Below, piece by piece: positions 8,849 through 17,684 of a DNA stretch of 64,000 nucleotides. The position numbers and the translations under genes are program-made. The DNA is from Paracoccus onubensis (GTDB lineage Bacteria > Pseudomonadota > Alphaproteobacteria > Rhodobacterales > Rhodobacteraceae): positions 310,001-374,000 of the forward strand of contig NZ_QZCG01000001.1 of the NCBI RefSeq assembly GCF_003591515.1, read 5' to 3'. The notes under the pieces are model-generated. The model ran no database searches. It was not told the origin of the DNA and worked only from the letters and a program-made list of their open reading frames with translations. Numbering within the stretch: position 1 is the stretch's first letter; every line of letters begins with the position of its first letter.

Positions 8849-9256
8849 TCAGTTTCGGCCCAATGCTTCGATGATCCGACAGTTTGAAATCGTCGTCCCG
8901 CCCTTGCATTGGGCACCGATGCTGCGCAATTCGGCGGCCAGCGCCGTCAGATCGGCGATTTTGTCTTCGATCTCGGCAAGGTGCACCCGTGTCAGATCAT
9001 CGACTTCCGTGCAGGATCGGGCGTGATCCGAAGACAGCGCGGCAAGTTCGGCGATCTGTTCCAAGGAAAAGCCAAGGTCGCGGCAGCGGCGAATGAACTG
9101 CAACCGATGCAGCTGGGCCTTGCTGTAGATGCGATAATTGGCGGCACTGCGGTGCGGCGCGGGCATCAGGCCGATCTTTTCGTAATAGCGGATCGTGACG
9201 ACTTTCGTATCGGTCAGGCGCGCAAGATCGCCGATGCGATAAATCTCTTCGGACAT
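8849..9256 (-). CDS. MerR family metal-responsive regulator (PbrR/ZntR type)
   Basis: A 135-residue MerR regulator: winged helix at about 4-70 (YRIGDLARLTDTKVVTIRYY), then a dimerisation helix and a metal loop. Cysteines 82, 117 and 126 have the C-x34-C-x8-C spacing of PbrR/ZntR-like divalent-metal sensors, so Pb, Cd or Zn is expected rather than Hg or Cu (inference from spacing). It is divergent from a cation diffusion facilitator with a textbook MerR promoter between them. On metal binding it would underwind the 19-bp spacer and activate the exporter. Confidence 0.92.
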   Translation of the reverse strand: MSEEIYRIGDLARLTDTKVVTIRYYEKIGLMPAPHRSAANYRIYSKAQLHRLQFIRRCRDLGFSLEQIAELAALSSDHARSCTEVDDLTRVHLAEIEDKIADLTALAAELRSIGAQCKGGTTISNCRIIEALGRN

Positions 9257-9259
9257 GGC

Positions 9260-9290
9260 TTGACCCTATAGTTGCTATAGCCGTTACATT
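9260..9290 (+). promoter_or_regulatory. MerR-type promoter/operator of the cation exporter
   Basis: The -35 TTGACC (9260-9265) and -10 TACATT (9285-9290) are separated by 19 bp. That is the overlong spacer characteristic of MerR-activated promoters. The spacer holds the dyad CTATAG-TTG-CTATAG (9266-9280), very close to PbrR/CadR/ZntR operators. It lies immediately upstream of the divergent merR start codon, so it should serve both repression and activation. Confidence 0.85.
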
Positions 9291-9323
9291 CTAGGCGGAA
9301 CCGAAACATTCCGCGAGTCTGCC

Positions 9324-9974
9324 ATGCCCTGCTGCTCTTCCGATAGCTGCGCCTCCTCCGCCATTCAGGGATCATCCCGTTTCCGCCGTGTCCTGTGGAT
9401 CGTGCTTGCGATCAATGCCGGGATGTTCGTGACGGAGATCGCCGCGGGCATGTTGGCAGGTTCTGCCGCGCTGCAGGCCGACGCGCTCGACTTCCTTGCC
9501 GATGCGGCCAATTATGCCATCAGCCTTGCCGTGCTGGGCATGAACCTGCGCTGGCGTGCCGGTGCCGCATGGATCAAGGGGGCATCGATGGGCGTTTTCG
9601 GGCTGTGGGTTCTGGGCACCGTGGTCTGGCACTGGCTCAATGGAACGGTGCCGCATGCGCCCACAATGGGGCTTATCGGCACTCTGGCTCTGGTGATAAA
9701 TCTTGTCTGTCTGGTTCTTCTCATGGCTTTCCGGGACGGAGACGCGAATATGCGTTCCGTGTGGATTTGTTCGCGCAATGATGTGATCGCGAATGCTGCG
9801 GTGCTGCTGGCCGCGCTTGGCGTATTCGGTACGGGAACGGGCTGGCCTGACTTCGTCGTTGCAAGCCTGATGTCCGGTCTTGCGCTTCAGGGCGCGGTCC
9901 TGATCATGCGGGATGCCGGCAGGGAATGGCGGAGTGTCCGGCCCGGTACCACCGGCGTGCCCGATCTGCGATAG
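9324..9974 (+). CDS. Cation diffusion facilitator family metal exporter
   Basis: A 216-residue polytopic protein with about six membrane segments, shorter than typical CDF exporters (about 300) because the cytoplasmic C-terminal domain is missing. The first intramembrane metal motif ADALDFLADAANY is present, as is the matching CSRNDVIANAAV segment. The N-terminus is cysteine-rich (MPCCSSDSCASS), which could bind the metal before transport. The substrate is probably Cd, Pb or Zn, given the PbrR/ZntR-like regulator beside it and the MerR promoter in front. Export from cytosol to periplasm is the expected role. Confidence 0.88.
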   Translation: MPCCSSDSCASSAIQGSSRFRRVLWIVLAINAGMFVTEIAAGMLAGSAALQADALDFLADAANYAISLAVLGMNLRWRAGAAWIKGASMGVFGLWVLGTVVWHWLNGTVPHAPTMGLIGTLALVINLVCLVLLMAFRDGDANMRSVWICSRNDVIANAAVLLAALGVFGTGTGWPDFVVASLMSGLALQGAVLIMRDAGREWRSVRPGTTGVPDLR

Positions 9975-10019
9975 GGCGTGGCGCCTATCGGCGATATCCC
10001 GGCCTTATCGCGCCGGGAT

Positions 10020-10925
10020 TCAGTTGGTGGAATGCGGAAGCTCTGGCAGCAGATTGGTTTCAAATTTCAACAGCGCGCTTAAAAGATCCTGCACAGGCGC
10101 GCGCATCGGTTCGTGCCGCCGGTGAAAGGCGATGATAGAGACGTCCGGCAGATCCGGGATGGGACGCGAAACCAGTCCGCGCATGACGTAATCGCGTGCG
10201 GTCATGGCGTCCACGATCCCCACGCCTCCGCAGACGCGCACCATGCTGCAGACATTCGCGCAGAACGGAACCACGCAGGCCGGATCATAGGACAGGCCCT
10301 GCGCGACAAAGGCGTTGCGGATGCTGTTCCCCATCGGCGACCAGTCCGGACTATAGCAAACCAGCGGGTTGGCGGCGATCACGGCGCAGGTCAGCTCGGG
10401 CTCCCGGGCAAGAGGGTGATCTTCCGGCAGCAGGGCGACCAGAGGGATCTTGCCAAGCGCATGCGCCTGAAATTCCGCCTTGGGGGGCAATGCCATCTGC
10501 AGGCCGATATCGGCTTCGCCGCTGCGCAGATCGTCCTCGGGCGAATGAACCCGCATGATGATGCGCTTCTTCCAGTCCCGGTATCCGGCGCGAATGAGAA
10601 CCGCGCCCAGAAAACTTTCGACAAGCGCGGGCGTGGCCGATATCGCCACCGGCTTTTCCGCAAGATCGCGCAAGGTCGGCAGTTTCGAGCGGATCGTCGC
10701 ATGGGTGTTGAAAATCGGCACGGCCATCGCGAAAAGCTCATTCGCTTCATGCGTTGGTTCCAGCCGGTTGCCGGTCCGGTGAAACAGCGACATGCCAAGC
10801 CTGCCTTCCAGCCGTTTCAACTGCCCGCTGACGGCCGGTTGCGATATGCCCAGCAGCCGCGCGGTTTCGGTCGTGGTTCCCACCCGCATCAGGGTTCCGA
10901 AAAGTTCAAGCTCGCGCAGGTTCAC
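10020..10925 (-). CDS. LysR family transcriptional regulator
   Basis: A 301-residue LysR protein beginning at a GTG at 10925 (VNLRELELFGTLMRVGTTT), with a weak AAGG upstream. The helix-turn-helix includes TARLLGISQPAVSGQLKRLE, followed by a two-lobe effector domain. The frame stays open far upstream to 11381, but that part overlaps the divergent transporter gene and has no family similarity. It is divergent from a peptide ABC operon, which it probably controls. A TATGATCATA palindrome at 10985-10994 lies in the gap. Confidence 0.9.
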   Translation of the reverse strand: MNLRELELFGTLMRVGTTTETARLLGISQPAVSGQLKRLEGRLGMSLFHRTGNRLEPTHEANELFAMAVPIFNTHATIRSKLPTLRDLAEKPVAISATPALVESFLGAVLIRAGYRDWKKRIIMRVHSPEDDLRSGEADIGLQMALPPKAEFQAHALGKIPLVALLPEDHPLAREPELTCAVIAANPLVCYSPDWSPMGNSIRNAFVAQGLSYDPACVVPFCANVCSMVRVCGGVGIVDAMTARDYVMRGLVSRPIPDLPDVSIIAFHRRHEPMRAPVQDLLSALLKFETNLLPELPHSTN

Positions 10926-10984
10926 TATTACTGACCTTATGCTGGACCGCTTATTTATTATTATTCTGCATGGGCTGACCTGTC

Positions 10985-10994
10985 TATGATCATA
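10985..10994. promoter_or_regulatory. Palindrome in LysR / peptide-ABC divergent gap
   Basis: Perfect TATGATCATA palindrome in the 148-bp gap between the lysR gene and the peptide-binding protein gene. It is short and only suggestive of a LysR site. Confidence 0.3.
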
Positions 10995-11073
10995 TCCGTA
11001 AACCCAAGGCCAACGCGCAATCTTGTCGAACGAAATCAGGAAGCGCCCAACGACAGGTGTAGGAGTAATCTTC

Positions 11074-12582
11074 ATGATCCCCGGACTTAATCTGAAAGCT
11101 CTGCTGCTTGCTTCAGCCGTCGCCCTGACCGGCCTGCCAGCGGCGGCGGAAACGCTTCGTGTCGCCATGGGGTTCGACCCGCTGAGCCTTGATCCGATCG
11201 CGACCAGCGATAACGGCTCTATCTGGACGCAGCTTCTTATCTTTGACACCCTGGTGCGCCCCGACAAGACCGGAGAGGGGCTTGAACCGGGCCTTGCCGA
11301 AAGCTGGACCGTCTCTGAAGACGGGTTGACGCTGACCTTCAATCTGCGCGAGGCGAAATTCTCGGATGGCACGCCGGTCACTGCGGAAGATGTGCAATTC
11401 TCGATCGAACGCGCCGCATCCGAGGAATCGGGCTGGTCGCGGTTCTACCGCCCGATCACCAGCTTCGAGATCGTGAACGACCGCCAGATCGTGATGCAGC
11501 TTGCCGAGCCTTTCACCCCGGCCTTCAACAATCTTGCACTGTTCGCCGCCGCGATCCTGCCCAAGGCGCAGGTCGAGGAAAAGGGCGACGCCTTTTTCGA
11601 TGCGCCGGTCGGTGCGGGTCCCTTCATGCTGAAGAATTGGGCGCGCGGTTCGCGGATCGAACTGGTGAAAAACCCGAATTACTGGCAGGAGGGCAAGCCC
11701 TATGTCGATGACGCGGTTCTTGAGATCGTCACGGAGCCCTCGGCGCGGGTGATCAAGCTGGAAGCCGGAGAGGTGGACGTGGCGCTTGATCCGCCATTGA
11801 ACCAACTTGAGGATCTGGATGGCAAAGATGGCATCTCCACCGGTCAGATCATCCCGTACCGCGCCGATTTCGTCCAGCTCAACACCACCCGCGAACCCTT
11901 TGACGACGAGCGTGTCCGGCAAGCTCTGAACATGGCGATCGACAAGGATGCACTGGTTCAGGGCGTGCTTTACGGCGCGGGCGAACCTGCCGCCGCCGCC
12001 ATGCCGGTCATGGCCTATGCCGATCCGGAACTGGCGCCCTATCCCTATGACCCCGCCGCGGCCAAGGAATTGCTGGCCGAAGCCGGTTATGCCGACGGTT
12101 TCGAGGCGCAGCTTCTGGTCGATTCGGGCGCCGCGACCAGCCGCAACGCGGCGATTACCTTGCAGGCGATGCTTCAGCAGGTGGGCGTCAGGGTCGAGGT
12201 GCAGATGCTGGAGGGCGGAACGCAGTGGGAAACCACGAAATCCGGTAATTATGACATGTCGGTATCCTATGCGACCTCGGACACGATCGATCCCGATCAG
12301 ATCATCGGCTTTGTCGGCGTGAATCCCGAACGGGCGAATGCCTATCATACCGAATGGAAAAGCGACCGCCTGAATGAACTTTACGAAGAAGAACGCAAGA
12401 CGCCGGATGGCGACGAGCGTGGCGGGATGTTCAGGGAAATGGTCCAGATCCTGCATGACGAAGCACCCTATATCTTCCTGTACCATCCGGCTTCCGCATG
12501 GGCGGCGCAGGATTACGTCAAGGATTTCGAGATCCTGCCGACATCGAATTTCCGCCTTGAAGAGGTGAAGATCGAGAAGTGA
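11074..12582 (+). CDS. Peptide ABC transporter, periplasmic substrate-binding protein (family 5)
   Basis: A 502-residue family-5 solute-binding protein with an N-terminal Sec signal (MIPGLNLKALLLASAVALTG, cleavage likely after PAAA). The mature part shows LDPIATSDNGS, LAESWTVSEDGLTLTFNLR and the SDGTPVTAEDV block typical of DppA/OppA. It captures peptides or similar compounds in the periplasm for the permeases that follow. The ATG at 11074 has GGAG 9 bp upstream and is where the signal peptide begins. A stem-loop after the stop may keep this transcript more abundant than the permease mRNA. Confidence 0.93.
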   Translation: MIPGLNLKALLLASAVALTGLPAAAETLRVAMGFDPLSLDPIATSDNGSIWTQLLIFDTLVRPDKTGEGLEPGLAESWTVSEDGLTLTFNLREAKFSDGTPVTAEDVQFSIERAASEESGWSRFYRPITSFEIVNDRQIVMQLAEPFTPAFNNLALFAAAILPKAQVEEKGDAFFDAPVGAGPFMLKNWARGSRIELVKNPNYWQEGKPYVDDAVLEIVTEPSARVIKLEAGEVDVALDPPLNQLEDLDGKDGISTGQIIPYRADFVQLNTTREPFDDERVRQALNMAIDKDALVQGVLYGAGEPAAAAMPVMAYADPELAPYPYDPAAAKELLAEAGYADGFEAQLLVDSGAATSRNAAITLQAMLQQVGVRVEVQMLEGGTQWETTKSGNYDMSVSYATSDTIDPDQIIGFVGVNPERANAYHTEWKSDRLNELYEEERKTPDGDERGGMFREMVQILHDEAPYIFLYHPASAWAAQDYVKDFEILPTSNFRLEEVKIEK

Positions 12583-12587
12583 TGAAC

Positions 12588-12610
12588 GGGTCCCCGCCAA
12601 ACAGGGGCCC
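12588..12610 (+). other. Intercistronic stem-loop
   Basis: GGG-T-CCCC pairs with GGGGCCC across an eight-base loop, starting 6 nt after the binding-protein stop codon and ending before the first permease. There is no following T-run. Such hairpins commonly protect the 3' end of abundant binding-protein mRNA. Confidence 0.5.
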
Positions 12611-12667
12611 GACCTCGCCATCGGAATGCAATCGGCCCATTCGCGGCCAGTAGCCTGACGAGAGCCC

Positions 12668-13603
12668 ATGTTCCTCGCTATTCTGAAACGCCTGCTGATG
12701 CTGGTCCCGGTCCTGATCGGGATCACGCTGATCAGCTTCCTGTTGTTGCAAATCATGCCCGGAGATCCGGCATCGCGGGCGATGGGTTCGCGCGCCAGTG
12801 CGGAAGACCTTCAGGCGATGCGCGAGCTATGGGGTCTCGATAAGCCGATCTGGGTGCAATATTTCTATTTTCTGCGCGATTGCGTGACCGGCAGTTTCGG
12901 CGTCTCGATCTTCCACAAGCAGCCGATCATCACCCTTGTTGCCGACAGATTGCCATATACTTTGGCGATCGTCCTTTATTCGACGGTGATCGCTCTTGTG
13001 ATCGCATTGCCATTCGCGATCCTGGCCGCGGCCAATCGCGGGCGCTTTCTGGACGTGGCGATCCGGCAGATTTTCGTCGTCCTGATCGCGCTGCCGCCTT
13101 TCTGGCTTTGCTATGTGCTGATCCTGTGGCTGGCGCTTAATCTGGGAATGTTCCCGACCGGCGGCGTGGGCACGGGGTTCTTCGCAAATCTCTATCGCCT
13201 GTTCCTGCCGTCGCTTGTGGTCGGGTTGTCGACCGCCGCGCTTATCCAGCAAAGCCTGCGCGCTGCCCTGATCGACGCGATGAAGGCCGATTACGTCGAT
13301 ACCGCCCGGGCCAAGGGGCTGCGCGGGTATGAGGTGTTCCTGCGGCATATCCTGCCGAACAGCCTGATTTCCACGATTTCGATCATCGGTGTCCGGGTAA
13401 GCTGGATCATCGGCGGCACCGTTGTCGTCGAAAAGATATTCTCGGTTCCGGGCCTGGGCAGCCTTCTGATCGACTCGATCGTTTCGCGCGATCTGCCGGT
13501 TATCCGGGGGCTGACGGTATTCTTCGCCGTCATGGTGGTGACCGTGAACCTGATCGCCGATATCTGCTATGCGCTGGCCGACCCGCGCATCCGGCTGGAG
13601 TGA
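12668..13603 (+). CDS. Peptide ABC transporter permease (DppB-like)
   Basis: A 311-residue inner-membrane permease with the N-terminal FLAILKRLLMLVPVLIGITL segment and about six helices. The cytoplasmic coupling loop contains ARAKGLRGYEVFLRHILPN, the EAA-type motif that contacts the ATPases. It pairs with the next gene, which begins directly after its stop (TGA then ATG), showing translational coupling. It forms half of the translocation pore for the peptide bound by the upstream periplasmic protein. Confidence 0.93.
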   Translation: MFLAILKRLLMLVPVLIGITLISFLLLQIMPGDPASRAMGSRASAEDLQAMRELWGLDKPIWVQYFYFLRDCVTGSFGVSIFHKQPIITLVADRLPYTLAIVLYSTVIALVIALPFAILAAANRGRFLDVAIRQIFVVLIALPPFWLCYVLILWLALNLGMFPTGGVGTGFFANLYRLFLPSLVVGLSTAALIQQSLRAALIDAMKADYVDTARAKGLRGYEVFLRHILPNSLISTISIIGVRVSWIIGGTVVVEKIFSVPGLGSLLIDSIVSRDLPVIRGLTVFFAVMVVTVNLIADICYALADPRIRLE

Positions 13604-14428
13604 ATGATGCGCGTGCTGGGAAATCTTCTGCGTACGGTGTCGGGCGCTGCCGGGCTGGCCATGCTGATCATGACGATGGCCGCGACCGTGCTGACGCCCT
13701 TTCTGTCGCCCTATGATCCCTTCGCGCTGGATTTCGCGAATGCGATGCAGCCGCCCTCGGCCGCGCATTGGTTCGGCACCGACAATTTCGGGCGGGACAT
13801 TTTCACCCGGGTCATGGCGGGCGCGGTCTATGACATGCGGCTGGCCCTGATCTGCGTTTTCGGGCCCATGGCCATCGGCGTATTGATCGGCCTTGTCGCC
13901 GGCTATCTGGGCGGCAGGATCGACGCGGCGCTTATGCGGCTGACGGATATCGTCTGGGCATTTCCATTCTATGTGCTGGTGCTGGCCATTGTCGGTGTGC
14001 TGGGGCCAAGCGAGACGAATCTGTATATCGCCTTCTTCCTCGTGAACTGGATCGGCTATGCGCGGATCATCCGCGGCGAGACATTGCTGATCTCGCGGCT
14101 GGAATTCATCGAGGCGACCCGCGTCCTGCGATTTGGCAAGCTGCGGGTGACATTGCGGCATATCCTGCCGAATGCGATTACGCCGGCGCTGGTCTATTCG
14201 ATGTCGGATGTGGTGCTGACCGTTCAGGCTGTCGCCGCCATGTCCTTTTTCGGCCTTGGGGTGCAGCCGCCCGCGCCGGAATGGGGACTGCTGATCGTCG
14301 AAAGCATCGACTATATGCGCGACGCTCCGTGGATGACGGTGTTTCCGGGGCTTGCCATCGTCTGGATCGGGATCGCCTTCGCTCTTCTGGGCGAGGGGCT
14401 CTCGACCGCTCTGAAGCCAAAAGGATAA
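13604..14428 (+). CDS. Peptide ABC transporter permease (DppC-like)
   Basis: A 274-residue second permease with the DppC-type N-terminus and the HWFGTDNFGRDIFTRVM motif that precedes the permease core. The coupling loop contains EATRVLRFGKLRVTLRHILPN. About six membrane helices are visible. It starts immediately after the DppB-like stop codon and is followed by the ATPase genes after 3 bp. The two permeases are expected to form a heterodimer. Confidence 0.93.
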   Translation: MMRVLGNLLRTVSGAAGLAMLIMTMAATVLTPFLSPYDPFALDFANAMQPPSAAHWFGTDNFGRDIFTRVMAGAVYDMRLALICVFGPMAIGVLIGLVAGYLGGRIDAALMRLTDIVWAFPFYVLVLAIVGVLGPSETNLYIAFFLVNWIGYARIIRGETLLISRLEFIEATRVLRFGKLRVTLRHILPNAITPALVYSMSDVVLTVQAVAAMSFFGLGVQPPAPEWGLLIVESIDYMRDAPWMTVFPGLAIVWIGIAFALLGEGLSTALKPKG

Positions 14429-14431
14429 GCA

Positions 14432-15427
14432 ATGAGCCTGCTGAGTATCCATGATCTGGTTGCAGAATTCGACAGCCCTTCGGGCATTGCCCGCGCCGTG
14501 GATGGCGTCAGCTTCGACGCCCAGCCCGGCGAGATTTTCGGCATCGTGGGCGAATCCGGTTGCGGAAAATCCGCCACCTGCCGCGCGATCCTGCGGTTGT
14601 TCGGCGGCGCGCCGGCCCGGATCGCTGGGGGCCGGATCCTGCTGGATGGGGTGGGCGATCTGGCGGCGCTTCATGAGCGACAGCTTGCACAGGTCAGGGG
14701 GAGGGACGTCGCCTTCATCTTCCAGGATCCGCTGACCGCCCTGAATCCGACGATGAAGATCGGCAGGCAGATCACCGAGGTCATTCGCCGCCACCAGACC
14801 ATCACCCGCGCCAAGGCCCGCGCGGCGGCGCTCCAATTGCTGAGGGATGTGCATGTCACCTCGCCCGAACGACGGCTGGACTCCTATCCGCATGAATTGT
14901 CGGGCGGGCTGCGACAGCGCGTGGTCATCGCAATGGCGCTGGCCTTGCGGCCACGGCTGATCATCGCGGATGAACCGACCACGGCTCTGGACGTTACCGT
15001 TCAGGACCAGATTCTGCGGCTGCTGAAAGAGCGCCGCGACAGGTTGGGAACCTCGATCATCCTGATCACCCATGATCTGGGCGTCGTCTCTCAGATCTGC
15101 GACCGGATGGCGGTCATGTATGCGGGGCGCGTCGTCGAAACCGGCCCGGTGCGCGAGGTGCTGGATTCCCCGTCCCATCCCTATACGCAGGCCCTGCTTG
15201 CCGCCTTGCCCGGACAAGTCGGCCGCGAACAGGCCCTGACCCCGATCGAGGGCGCGCCGCCAAGCCTGATCTCGCCTCCGCCCGGTTGCCGCTTTGCACC
15301 GCGCTGCAAGCTTGCGCAGCCGGATTGCGTGATTGGTCCGCCGCCACCGCTGCATGCGCGCGATGGTGTATCCAGCGGGCATGTCGATGCCTGCATTCTG
15401 AACGAGGTCGCCTATGGCCCAGCTTGA
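14432..15427 (+). CDS. Peptide ABC transporter ATP-binding protein (DppD-like)
   Basis: A 331-residue ATPase with Walker A GESGCGKSATC, signature LSGGLRQRV and Walker B LIIADEPTTALD, and a C-terminal oligopeptide-transporter extension with CRFAPRCKLAQPDC. That cysteine motif is found in DppD/OppD proteins and may bind an iron-sulfur cluster in some. Ser replaces the usual first Thr after the Walker lysine in GKSAT, still a normal variant. Its 3' end overlaps the next ATPase gene by 14 bp. It energises import. Confidence 0.93.
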   Translation: MSLLSIHDLVAEFDSPSGIARAVDGVSFDAQPGEIFGIVGESGCGKSATCRAILRLFGGAPARIAGGRILLDGVGDLAALHERQLAQVRGRDVAFIFQDPLTALNPTMKIGRQITEVIRRHQTITRAKARAAALQLLRDVHVTSPERRLDSYPHELSGGLRQRVVIAMALALRPRLIIADEPTTALDVTVQDQILRLLKERRDRLGTSIILITHDLGVVSQICDRMAVMYAGRVVETGPVREVLDSPSHPYTQALLAALPGQVGREQALTPIEGAPPSLISPPPGCRFAPRCKLAQPDCVIGPPPPLHARDGVSSGHVDACILNEVAYGPA

Positions 15428-16376
15428 TTTCCAAAGGGTCGAGCGCCGGTTTCCGGTCAAGCGCGGCTTGCTTGATATGGTGGCGCGGCGGGACAGGGTC
15501 TATCTGCACGCCGTACGCGGCGTTGATCTGCGGGTCAGCCCGGGGGATATTCTTGGCATCGTCGGTGAAAGCGGTTGCGGCAAAAGCACGCTGGCCCGCA
15601 TCGGCGTCGGGCTTCAGCAAAGCGATGGCGGACAGGTCATCTTCGACGGCAGGCCCCTTGCCGGCCCCGATCCGGCAGGCAGGCTTCAGATGGTGTTTCA
15701 GGATCCCTATTCCTCGCTCAATCCGCGCATAACCATCGGGGCGCAGCTTGAAGAGGTCGTCGCCCATTACTTCCCGAAATTGCCGCGTGCGAAGCGAGCC
15801 GCGCGGGTTTCCGAGATTCTTGCAGAAGTCAGTCTCGACCCTGAAACCGCCCTGAAATTCCCGCATGCCTTGTCGGGTGGGCAGCGGCAGCGCGTTTCGA
15901 TTGCGCGGGCTCTGTGCCCGGCCCCCGAAATCCTTGTGGCGGATGAGCCCGTCTCGGCGCTTGATGCCTCGGTTCAGGCGCAGATCATCAATCTGCTGAA
16001 ACGGCTGAACCGCGAGAAGGGGCTGACGATTATCTTCATCTCGCATGACATGAACGTGGTTTGCTATCTCTGCGACCGGGTTGCCGTCATGTATCTGGGC
16101 GAAATCGTGGAATTGCAGAACAGTCAGGATTTGTTCGGCGATCCCCGCCATCCCTATACAAGGGCGTTGATCGCCGCCGTGCCGGATGTTCGGCGGGCGC
16201 AATCGCTGGCCGAGCCCATCACCGGCGAAATCCCCGATCCGTTCGCCGTCCCGCGCGGCTGCCGTTTCGCCACCCGCTGCCCGCTTGCCGAGACCGCCTG
16301 CCAGAATCCGCAGGAGATGCTTCCGCTTGGTGGGGCGGGGGGCGTTCGCTGCTGGAAGGCCGTCCCCTCCGATTAA
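15414..16376 (+). CDS. Peptide ABC transporter ATP-binding protein (DppF-like)
   Basis: A 320-residue second ATPase: Walker A GESGCGKSTLAR, Q-loop QDPYSSLNPR, signature LSGGQRQRVSIARAL, Walker B LVADEPVSALD, and the C-terminal CRFATRCPLAETAC extension. It partners with the DppD-like subunit. The start overlaps the upstream gene, so translation is coupled. The gene ends 13 bp before the serine hydrolase gene, which suggests that the hydrolase belongs to the same transcript. Confidence 0.93.
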   Translation: MAQLDFQRVERRFPVKRGLLDMVARRDRVYLHAVRGVDLRVSPGDILGIVGESGCGKSTLARIGVGLQQSDGGQVIFDGRPLAGPDPAGRLQMVFQDPYSSLNPRITIGAQLEEVVAHYFPKLPRAKRAARVSEILAEVSLDPETALKFPHALSGGQRQRVSIARALCPAPEILVADEPVSALDASVQAQIINLLKRLNREKGLTIIFISHDMNVVCYLCDRVAVMYLGEIVELQNSQDLFGDPRHPYTRALIAAVPDVRRAQSLAEPITGEIPDPFAVPRGCRFATRCPLAETACQNPQEMLPLGGAGGVRCWKAVPSD

Positions 16377-16389
16377 CGTCACCCCCTTC

Positions 16390-17334
16390 ATGAAAGTCAC
16401 CAAGATGCTCTTCAGAACCGACCCGGACTGGTCCGGACGCTGTGAACCCATCGCGATGGAACTGGTCGACCGCTTTTCCGAAAAGGGGTTGCGTCCCGAC
16501 AATTTCGGCTTCGTGGCGCTGCGCGAGAATGGCGCGGGCCAGATGCCTGACGGTTTCGCCTATCGCGGAGACTGGCGCTGCTATCCGTGCAGTCTGGTGA
16601 AGGTTTTCCATCTGATTCACGTCCTGCACGCGATCGATACGGGCCGGGTCGAAGATCATCACGAGTTGTCCCGCGCCATGCGTGACATGATCCTGTGGTC
16701 GTCGAATACCGGCACCAATTACGTGATCGACATGCTGACCGGAACGACCGGCGATACGATGCTGTCCGGCGCGGATTTCGATGACTGGCGCAACCGGCGC
16801 GACGGGCTGAACCGCTTTTTCACAACCGCCGGCTGGCCGGAATTCGCGCCCGATTTCGTGCAATGCAATATCACTCAGAAGCTGATGGACGACATCCGCT
16901 ATGGGCGCGAGGCGCAATATGCAGGCCCGTCAGGCCAGAACCTGAACGCCCTGACCCCGATTGCCGCCGCGCGCATCTTTTTTGAAATCTTCGCCGGAGA
17001 CCTGCCCTTGTCCGCGGCCGCTCGCAGGCGGGCACAGAATATCCTGCTGCGCGATCGCAGCAGTGCCGAGGCGGAACTTCCCCATTTTCAGGTCGAGACC
17101 TATCTTGGCGGCGGCCTCCCCGCCGGGGCCACCCTGTGGAGCAAGGCAGGAAAGAACAGCTGGACCGGCGACGATATGGCCTCTTATTACAAGCATGATC
17201 TGATCCGTATCGCGCTGCCGGGCCATGCGCCGGTCATTCTGTGCCTGATGACCCGGGGCAAGGGTATTTGTGAAGACCATCCAACGGTTTTCCCCGAGAT
17301 CGGAAAACTCTTTTGCGACAGGCTTTTGGGGTAG
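16390..17334 (+). CDS. Beta-lactamase-like serine hydrolase
   Basis: A 314-residue member of the class A beta-lactamase/DD-peptidase fold. The nucleophile motif is S68-L-V-K71. S105-N106-T107 stands where the class A SDN motif would be, and K252-A-G254 replaces the usual K[ST]G. No signal peptide is evident, so it seems cytosolic, unlike true beta-lactamases. It follows a peptide importer by 13 bp and may cleave an imported amide or peptide (inference). An ATG at 16405 has a slightly better ribosome site and is an alternative start. Antibiotic resistance is not implied. Confidence 0.75.
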   Translation: MKVTKMLFRTDPDWSGRCEPIAMELVDRFSEKGLRPDNFGFVALRENGAGQMPDGFAYRGDWRCYPCSLVKVFHLIHVLHAIDTGRVEDHHELSRAMRDMILWSSNTGTNYVIDMLTGTTGDTMLSGADFDDWRNRRDGLNRFFTTAGWPEFAPDFVQCNITQKLMDDIRYGREAQYAGPSGQNLNALTPIAAARIFFEIFAGDLPLSAAARRRAQNILLRDRSSAEAELPHFQVETYLGGGLPAGATLWSKAGKNSWTGDDMASYYKHDLIRIALPGHAPVILCLMTRGKGICEDHPTVFPEIGKLFCDRLLG

Positions 17335-17684
17335 AGCGGATTACCCCTGCGAAGGCCGGGGGCGCTGCCCGTCGCCGGCTGGTCTCTCGAGCCAGTGGCG
17401 CGACCTGACGGCGACCCTCGAAGAGGTATTTGGACAAAGAAGAAGGGGCGGGTGCGGGTTTGATGAAGGGCAAAATGCTCTCAAACCAGAACTGGTCACA
17501 GGGATCGGGTGTGATGGAATACAGGGCATGTCGGCATCTGCTATAAGGAATGGCCTTGCCTTTGGTAGCGCGAATGCCGCGTCATCATGCCGGTGATCTG
17601 TAAGAGGCAGTGAAAAGGCATTGATCGTCAGGCCGATATGGGTTGTCATCAAGGCAGTGATACGCTTGGCAAGGACCGCGCCCC
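17335..17684. other. 350-bp gap holding copy A of the 3' element
   Basis: No convincing gene. The stretch contains a GGGC-GCT-GCCC hairpin (17360-17370) and copy A of the conserved element (17423-17446), then about 240 bp up to kynU that presumably holds its promoter. I saw no clear promoter or operator. Confidence 0.5.
17423..17446 (+). repeat. 3'-end element, copy A
   Basis: Begins GAGGTATTTGGACAAAG and ends AAGAAGG. It is identical over 24 bases to copies at 22342, 44695 and 56340 (minus strand). It lies 89 bp after the serine hydrolase stop in sense orientation, preceded by a weaker GC hairpin. Confidence 0.8.

Noticed and set aside
11113..12756. 547-codon open frame on the minus strand
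   Set aside because: Antisense to the peptide-binding protein gene, which has a signal peptide and family motifs; the minus-strand product has none.
12827..15460. 877-codon open frame on the minus strand
   Set aside because: It is antisense to the peptide ABC permease and ATPase genes, is rich in Arg, Gln, His and Asp with no fold, and arises from GC-biased third positions.
16390..17334. Class A beta-lactamase conferring resistance
   Set aside because: No signal peptide, KAG instead of K[ST]G, and a peptide-transport operon context; a different serine hydrolase is more likely.
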